This document shows positions 7,677 through 12,777 of a stretch of 19,384 nucleotides of DNA, in pieces. Under the pieces are notes generated by a model. The model saw only the letters and a program-made list of their open reading frames with translations. It was not told where the DNA came from and searched no databases. The stretch's first letter is position 1. Each line of letters starts with the position of its first letter. The DNA comes from DASZXJ01 sp035545895. Its GTDB lineage: Bacteria > Planctomycetota > Phycisphaerae > Tepidisphaerales > Tepidisphaeraceae. Made by a program: the position numbers and the translations under genes. Location of the stretch: the NCBI GenBank assembly GCA_035545895.1, contig DASZXJ010000167.1:1-19384 (forward strand). The letters are read 5' to 3'.

Positions 7677-7739
7677 GGCAGCACGCAGCAGGCAGCAGGC
7701 AGTTCATTGAGACTGCCCGCTGCCCGCTGCCCGCTGCCT
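7677..7739. repeat. heptad-repeat hairpin B (between mlaF and mlaD)
   Basis: Four 7-base units of the type GGCAGCA (7677-7704) are followed by a short loop and about four units of the type GCTGCCC (7712-7739). The arms are largely complementary and GC-rich. The element fills the 78-base gap and ends 9 bases before the mlaD start codon. It has the same architecture as the element at 5952-6032 but an unrelated base sequence. Confidence 0.87.
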
Positions 7740-7748
7740 GCCGAAACT

Positions 7749-8939
7749 ATGGCAAAAGAACGGAACGCATTCAAAGCCGGCATCTTCATGGTCGCCAGCT
7801 TGATTACGATTGTCGTGATCATCGTGTCGATCAAGGGTGTGGGACAATTTGTTCAGCCCAACCAGGTGGGAACGATCCGTTTCACGTTGCAGGACGACAT
7901 CGGCGGTTTGGCGGCGGGCGACGATGTACGCATCGGGGGCGCCAAGGTCGGTGTCGTGCGCAGCGTCGATTTCGATGCTGCAGATGCTGCCAAGCCAACC
8001 ATCGCCGTGCGTTATGTCATGCCCAAGCGATTTGTCCTGCATCCCGATGCATTTGTTCAGATTCAATCGACCGTTACGGGCGTCAGCGTTCTTAACTTCA
8101 CCAGTCTCGGCACCGGCGATGTGCTCAAGGAAGGACAGGACCTGGTTGGCCAGCCTGCGGCACTCACGGCATTGTTGAATTCCGCGCCTGAGATCACGGC
8201 AGTCATTCACGATGTCCGCGCCAATACCCTGCCCAAGGTCAACAGCACCATCGATACCTATCGAGGCACCGGCGAGAGCGCGACCGATTTCGTCAAGGCA
8301 CTTCGCAGCAAGCTTGATCCGATCATGGAACGCTACAACGTCGTCATGGATACCGCCAAGGCCGCGCTGCAGAACATCAGCGATGTGTTCGGCGATACCA
8401 AGGCCGACTTGCGTACCACCGTCGCCAATCTCAAGGACGCCACCGGTACGGTCAAGGACAAATTGCCCGGCCTGATGGACAAGGTCGATGGTTTGCTCAC
8501 CAAGGTCACTGCTGCGGTGGATGACACCGGCCAGGCGCTTCAGGACGTGAAGAAAATTGCCGCCAACACCCGCGATGTCAGTGCCACCGCCCGCAGTGTG
8601 CTGGTGAATAATCGCGGCAAGATCGATGCGATGATCGCGTCGTTGAAAATAACCGGCGACAACCTGAAAAACGCCACCGCCGAAGTACGCCGCAGTCCAT
8701 GGCGGCTGCTCTATAAGCCCAGCGCCGATGAAATGGCCAACCTGAATCTGTACGATAGTGCCCGCCAGTTCGCCGAAGGCGCCGGCCAGATGAACGACGC
8801 CGCCACCGCGCTGCGAGATGCCCTCAAAGACCCCAACATCGATCAGGCCCGCGTGCAGACGCTGATCGAAAAGCTCGACAAGAGCTTTGAAAACTTCAAC
8901 GGCGTTGAAAAAGATCTATGGAATCAGGTCAAGCCGTAG
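7749..8939 (+). CDS. mlaD: MlaD-family MCE-domain lipid-binding protein
   Basis: The 396-residue protein has one N-terminal membrane anchor (about residues 9-30), then an MCE domain (about 37-115) with IRFTLQDDIGGLAAGDDVRI and GGAKVGVVRSVD, and a long, mostly helical C-terminal part rich in T, D and K. MCE proteins bind lipid in the periplasm and hand it to or from the MlaFE transporter. E. coli MlaD has about 180 residues, so the helical extension here is large. In other MCE proteins such helices help build a channel across the periplasm. The start is ATG 7749; an upstream alternative at 7707 would lie inside the heptad hairpin. The stop overlaps the stop of the convergent permease gene by 11 bases. 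Confidence 0.9.
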   Translation: MAKERNAFKAGIFMVASLITIVVIIVSIKGVGQFVQPNQVGTIRFTLQDDIGGLAAGDDVRIGGAKVGVVRSVDFDAADAAKPTIAVRYVMPKRFVLHPDAFVQIQSTVTGVSVLNFTSLGTGDVLKEGQDLVGQPAALTALLNSAPEITAVIHDVRANTLPKVNSTIDTYRGTGESATDFVKALRSKLDPIMERYNVVMDTAKAALQNISDVFGDTKADLRTTVANLKDATGTVKDKLPGLMDKVDGLLTKVTAAVDDTGQALQDVKKIAANTRDVSATARSVLVNNRGKIDAMIASLKITGDNLKNATAEVRRSPWRLLYKPSADEMANLNLYDSARQFAEGAGQMNDAATALRDALKDPNIDQARVQTLIEKLDKSFENFNGVEKDLWNQVKP

Positions 8940-10026
8940 CCGCAGGCGGAACGATCGGAGTCTTGGCAAGCGGCGGCGGTGTTTTGCTGACGCGTGCTTT
9001 TTTCCGTGTCGCCAGAATTTGATCGACCAGCACGCCCACCAGTATGACCGCGCCCATCACGCTGCCGTTGAGTGAGCTTGGAATTCCCACAAGGTTGACG
9101 ATGTTCTGCAGCACCTGCAGCAATGCTGTGCCGATGACAATGCCAAAAACCGACCCTTCGCCGCCGCGAAGGCTGCAACCGCCCAGCACCGCCGCTGCAA
9201 TGCCGTACAATTCATAACTGTTGCCAAAATCCGATGGGGAAATTGAATTGGTATCAAGTGACAGTACGATGCCCGCAATGCCGCTCAGCAGCATGCACAA
9301 GACATATGCGCTGCCGACAATCAGCCTGCTGTTGATCCCCGAATAGCGTGCTGCATTTTCGTTTCGTCCGACCGCAAACAAATATCGCCCGTACACCGAT
9401 TTATGAACGACGACCGCGCCGATGATCGCGACGATCATCAGGATGACAAACGGCATGGGAATGGCGATCGGGTTTCCCGGCCAGGGGATTTCAAGGTTAT
9501 GCGTGGTGATCGTGCGCAGGATGCCATATTCGGATTCGCCGAAGCCAACGGTGTTGTCATCCACCATGAATCGCGCAATGCTGCGGTAAAACATCAGCCC
9601 GCACAGCGTCACAATAAACGGCTGCATCTTGAATTTGACGATCAGAATCGCGTGAAACAACCCCAGCAGCAGAACCGCCGCCATCGAAATCAAGATGGCC
9701 AATATCCATGGCAACTGCGGCATGTGCAGGACAAAGGTGTGAAGCTGAAGGGTGTCGGTAAAGCGCATGGCGGGCACAAGGGTCAATGTTCCGCCTCGCA
9801 GCATGACCGCCAGGAGCACGCCTTGAAGGGCAAAGACCGAACCGACCGAAAGGTCGATTCCGCCGGTGATAATGACAATCCCCAGGCCGATGCTGAAGAT
9901 GCCGTACATTCCGATCAGGCGGGCGGTGTTTTGCAGGTTATAACGGCTGAGAAACACCGGGTTCAGGTAATACGCAATTCCGCAAAGAACAAGCAGAAGC
10001 ATCGTAATGCCGAGGTCTTTTTTCAT
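8929..10026 (-). CDS. RbsC-like sugar ABC transporter permease
   Basis: The 365-residue protein has about nine to ten membrane segments and the conserved BPD_transp_2 stretches IGLGIVIITGGIDLSVGSV and IAAAVLGGCSLRGGEGSVFG. It forms the inner-membrane pore of a ribose/xylose/rhamnose-type importer (CUT2 group). The start is ATG 10026, which overlaps the stop of the ATPase gene (ATGA), so the two are translationally coupled. Open frame continues upstream to 10299 but reads through the ATPase gene and has no family similarity. The C-terminus has a Pro/Thr/Lys-rich tail (ARVSKTPPPLAKTPIVPP). It is the last gene of a three-gene operon. The substrate cannot be told from the permease. Confidence 0.9.
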   Translation of the reverse strand: MKKDLGITMLLLVLCGIAYYLNPVFLSRYNLQNTARLIGMYGIFSIGLGIVIITGGIDLSVGSVFALQGVLLAVMLRGGTLTLVPAMRFTDTLQLHTFVLHMPQLPWILAILISMAAVLLLGLFHAILIVKFKMQPFIVTLCGLMFYRSIARFMVDDNTVGFGESEYGILRTITTHNLEIPWPGNPIAIPMPFVILMIVAIIGAVVVHKSVYGRYLFAVGRNENAARYSGINSRLIVGSAYVLCMLLSGIAGIVLSLDTNSISPSDFGNSYELYGIAAAVLGGCSLRGGEGSVFGIVIGTALLQVLQNIVNLVGIPSSLNGSVMGAVILVGVLVDQILATRKKARVSKTPPPLAKTPIVPPAATA

Positions 10027-11531
10027 TGTGAATTCGCGGTCTTTCCCACCGCCAGTCGCATGATGGTTTCCTGATTGAACTGCTCGCGTGCGAGCACGCC
10101 GGTGATTCGGCCTTCGTGCATGACCGCGATGCGGTCGGCGACGCCGAGGATTTCCTCCATGTCGCTGGAGATCATGATAATGGCCACGCCGTTGTCGGCC
10201 AGGCTTCCCATCAGGCGGTAAATTTCCGCTTTGGCGCCCACGTCGATGCCGCGCGTGGGTTCGTCGAAAATGATCACGCGCGGCTGCATGGCCAGCCACT
10301 TGCCGAGCACGACTTTTTGCTGGTTTCCGCCCGACAGATTCATCACTCGCGTTTCAACCGAAGGCGCCTTGACCTTCAGCGAGGCGCACTGCTCGGCGGC
10401 CGATTTGGATTCACGGGACTTGCTGATCAGGCCCAGCGCGTTGGTGTATCGTTTCATCGCCGGCAGGGTAATGTTTTCGCGGATGACCATTTCGGTAATC
10501 AGGCCGGTGTCGCGGCGATCTTCGGGGGCGAGATAAATTCCCGCTGAAATCGCGTCCCGCGCTGTGCGAATCGATACGGCTTTTCCATCGACGGCGATTT
10601 CACCTTCGAGTGCGGGTTCCACGCCGAAAATGGCCTGGGCGGCTTCGGATCGGCCCGCGCCCACCAGCCCGGCAAAACCAAGGATTTCCCCACGGCTGAC
10701 TTCAAAGCTGATCGTGTGCTGAGGCTTGTATCGTGTGCGAAGCCCCGTCACGCGAAGTCCGCCATTCTGTTTGTGGCTTGGAACGCGCTTGAACAGATCC
10801 TTCAGTTCCCGGCCCACCATGAGCCGGACCATGTTGTCGTGCGAAACCTGCTCTTTCGGCAATGCCCCGGCATTTTTGCCATCGCGCAAGACCACGACCC
10901 GGTCGGCGCAGCGTTTGATCTCATCCAGGCGGTGCGAAATGAAAATGACGCTCACGCCTTGCCGTTTGAGGTCGGCGATGGTTTCCAGGAGTCGATCCGT
11001 TTCGGTCAGCGTCAGCGAACTGGTCGGCTCATCCATGATGAGCAGCCGCGCGTTTTGCGACAGCGTCTTGGCGATTTCCACCATCTGCTGCTGCGCGATC
11101 GAAAGCTGTGAAAGCGGCGTGGCCGGGTCAAGCTGCAATCCGAGTCGGCGAAGATAAGTTCGCGATTCCTCGCGCATCGCTTTGCGGTCAAGCAACTTCA
11201 AAGGCCCGCCCCAAAGCTTTTCCCGGCCAAGAAAGACATTTCCCGCGATATCCAGGTTATCCAGGACATTCAATTCCTGATGAATGAACCCGATGCCCGT
11301 ACGGATGGCATCGGAGACGTGGCGGATGGTGATCGGCTTGTCATCGACGCGGATTTCACCTTCGTCGGCCTGGTGCACGCCGCCGAGGATTTTCATTAAG
11401 GTGGATTTGCCTGCGCCGTTTTCGCCGATCAGCGCGATCACTTCGCCGGGATCAACAGAAAGCGAAACCGAATCCAGAGCCAGCACGCCCGGAAAACGCT
11501 TGGTGATGTTTTTCAGCTCTAAAAGAGGCAC
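10023..11531 (-). CDS. RbsA-like sugar ABC transporter ATPase (two ABC domains)
   Basis: The 502-residue protein consists of two fused ABC domains, as in RbsA/MglA/XylG. The first has Walker A GENGAGKST (36-44) and a signature-like LSIAQQQMVEIAKTL. The second has the degenerate Walker A GLVGAGRSE, signature LSGGNQQKVVLGKWL and Walker B region IIFDEPTRGIDVGAK, all normal for this family. It powers sugar import together with the permease, whose start it overlaps, and the binding protein coded 83 bases upstream. The start is GTG 11531 (MPLLELKNITKRFPG), with no Shine-Dalgarno site. The heptad hairpin in the gap begins 6 bases upstream of it, so the hairpin may control its translation. Confidence 0.92.
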   Translation of the reverse strand: MPLLELKNITKRFPGVLALDSVSLSVDPGEVIALIGENGAGKSTLMKILGGVHQADEGEIRVDDKPITIRHVSDAIRTGIGFIHQELNVLDNLDIAGNVFLGREKLWGGPLKLLDRKAMREESRTYLRRLGLQLDPATPLSQLSIAQQQMVEIAKTLSQNARLLIMDEPTSSLTLTETDRLLETIADLKRQGVSVIFISHRLDEIKRCADRVVVLRDGKNAGALPKEQVSHDNMVRLMVGRELKDLFKRVPSHKQNGGLRVTGLRTRYKPQHTISFEVSRGEILGFAGLVGAGRSEAAQAIFGVEPALEGEIAVDGKAVSIRTARDAISAGIYLAPEDRRDTGLITEMVIRENITLPAMKRYTNALGLISKSRESKSAAEQCASLKVKAPSVETRVMNLSGGNQQKVVLGKWLAMQPRVIIFDEPTRGIDVGAKAEIYRLMGSLADNGVAIIMISSDMEEILGVADRIAVMHEGRITGVLAREQFNQETIMRLAVGKTANSQ

Positions 11532-11536
11532 AGGAG

Positions 11537-11610
11537 AATGCGGATTGCGAAATGCGGATTGCGGAATTGGATTTCAGTCAATCCGCATTCCGAATTCCAC
11601 AATCCGCATT
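11537..11610. repeat. heptad-repeat hairpin C (between binding-protein and ATPase genes)
   Basis: The plus-strand left arm (11537-11564) has four 7-base units of the types AATGCGG and ATTGCGA. The right arm (11580-11610) has four units of the types AATCCGC and ATTCCGA, complementary to the left arm. The loop is about 15 bases and includes one more partial unit. It fills nearly the whole 83-base gap and lies between the genes for the binding protein and the ATPase, where many sugar operons carry an mRNA-stabilising hairpin. Confidence 0.87.
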
Positions 11611-11614
11611 GGTC

Positions 11615-12586
11615 TTACTTTCCTCGCAGCGTCTTCAATTTGGTCGCAAACTCATCGACGCTGCCCTTATCGATGCCCAGCGTCGGAACGATGACTTTCT
11701 TTTCCGCCGGGAAGACGGACTTGTCGCCCCGGATGTACTTGGCCATGAGCATGATCGCCTGGCGGCCAAATTCGTAGGGCTGCTGGACGACGGTCGCATA
11801 GATCGTGCCATCCTTCACGCCGGCGAGCGTTTCATCTTCTTCATCGAAGCAGACGATCTTGATCTTGCCCGTCTGGCCGGCTTCCTTGACCGCGTTGTAG
11901 ATGGCCGGGCCGTTGTAGCTCCACAGGCCGACGAGGCAGGCGATGTCAGGGTACTTCAGGATCGTATCCTTTACGTTGTTCTTGGCGCGAACGCGGTCGG
12001 TGTCATCGGTACGCAGGTCGATGATCGTTACGTTGGAGCCGGCCAGTGCTTCCTTAATGCCGTTATACCGCTCACGGGCGTTCTGGGCGTCAGCCTTGCC
12101 GACGAAAACCATGATCTTGCCGCCTTGCGGAAGCGCTTTCTTGATCAGCTCGCCCGCCTGGCGTCCAGCAGCGACATTGTCCGTGCCGACGTAGCACGCG
12201 CGATTGCTGTCGGGCGCATCGCTGTCCTGACAAATCAGCAGCGACTGAGATGCAACATCATTCAAGAATTGTTTCTGATTGGCCGGGTCGATGGGGCTGA
12301 TGGCGATTCCGTCAACGCCTCGAGACAGTAAATCCTGCACATTGCGTTTCTGGGTGGCGGCCTGCCCGTCCTGCGGCATGCGGAAGTCCACCTGAATATT
12401 CGGAACTTCCTTTTCCGCCTGAAGCGTGCCCGCGCGGGCGATGGTCCAGAAGTCTGAAGCGTTATTTGTCACAAACGCAAGATGCAGCGTCTTTTGCGTT
12501 TGTGCGGACGCATGCTGCACTGCGGAAGCGAATATTAAAGCAATCACAAAAACCGACAATCCAACCCAGTAGAAATGCCTGCGCAT
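11615..12586 (-). CDS. RbsB-like periplasmic sugar-binding protein
   Basis: The 323-residue protein starts with a Sec signal peptide (MRRHFYWVGLSVFVIALIF, then ASAVQHASA; likely cleavage after ASA before QTQ). The mature part is a type-I periplasmic binding protein: LHLAFVTNNASDFWTIARAG, GVDGIAISPIDPANQ, YVGTDNVAAGRQAGELI and VVQQPYEFGRQAI are typical of the ribose/rhamnose/autoinducer-2 cluster. It delivers a sugar to the importer coded downstream. ATG 12586 is chosen because AAGGAGAG lies four bases upstream; a TTG at 12604 would remove the strong ribosome site from the leader. It is the first gene of the operon, divergent from uvrA. The ligand is not predictable from the sequence. Confidence 0.92.
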   Translation of the reverse strand: MRRHFYWVGLSVFVIALIFASAVQHASAQTQKTLHLAFVTNNASDFWTIARAGTLQAEKEVPNIQVDFRMPQDGQAATQKRNVQDLLSRGVDGIAISPIDPANQKQFLNDVASQSLLICQDSDAPDSNRACYVGTDNVAAGRQAGELIKKALPQGGKIMVFVGKADAQNARERYNGIKEALAGSNVTIIDLRTDDTDRVRAKNNVKDTILKYPDIACLVGLWSYNGPAIYNAVKEAGQTGKIKIVCFDEEDETLAGVKDGTIYATVVQQPYEFGRQAIMLMAKYIRGDKSVFPAEKKVIVPTLGIDKGSVDEFATKLKTLRGK

Positions 12587-12590
12587 GGTT

Positions 12591-12598
12591 CTCTCCTT
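12591..12598 (-). promoter_or_regulatory. strong ribosome binding site of the sugar-binding protein gene
   Basis: On the minus strand AAGGAGAG ends 4 bases before ATG 12586. It is one of the few near-perfect Shine-Dalgarno sites in the window and decides the start. It suggests that the binding protein is made in excess over ATPase and permease. Upstream on the same strand, TATAAA at 12634-12629 could be a -10 element, but I see no matching -35. Confidence 0.75.
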
Positions 12599-12714
12599 AA
12601 TCAATGCCCGCCAAAGAAGGTTGTTTTATTTATAACAGACACAGGAGGATAACATCCGGTGGGGGAAATCCAAAATACGCCGGAAATAGCCACTTGGAAA
12701 TGCGCGCCCGGAAA

Positions 12715-12743
12715 TGGGCAATTGGCCATGACGCAGCTACAAT
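12715..12743 (+). promoter_or_regulatory. possible promoter of uvrA
   Basis: TGGGCA (12715-12720) and TACAAT (12738-12743) are 17 bases apart and match the -35 and -10 consensus at 4/6 and 5/6 positions. The leader to ATG 12778 would be about 28 bases and contains GGAG at 12762-12765. No SOS box of the CTGT-N8-ACAG type is visible between 12587 and 12777. Confidence 0.35.
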
Positions 12744-12777
12744 AACCCGTTTGCCTTCACCGGAGAATTCGCCGTAC

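Noticed and set aside
9403..10074. 223-residue plus-strand open frame opposite the sugar permease
   Set aside because: Its composition (Asp, His, Gln, Lys-rich) is typical of an antisense shadow of a membrane protein, and the permease on the other strand is certain.
11552..12331. 259-residue plus-strand open frame opposite the sugar-binding protein gene
   Set aside because: It runs through hairpin C and mirrors the binding-protein gene; it has no family similarity I can see.
12604..12777. 58-residue N-terminal extension of UvrA
   Set aside because: UvrA similarity starts exactly at ATG 12778, and the extension lies over the divergent promoter region.
12587..12777. SOS (LexA) box upstream of uvrA
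   Set aside because: No CTGT-N8-ACAG-like palindrome or other clear repressor site was found in this region.
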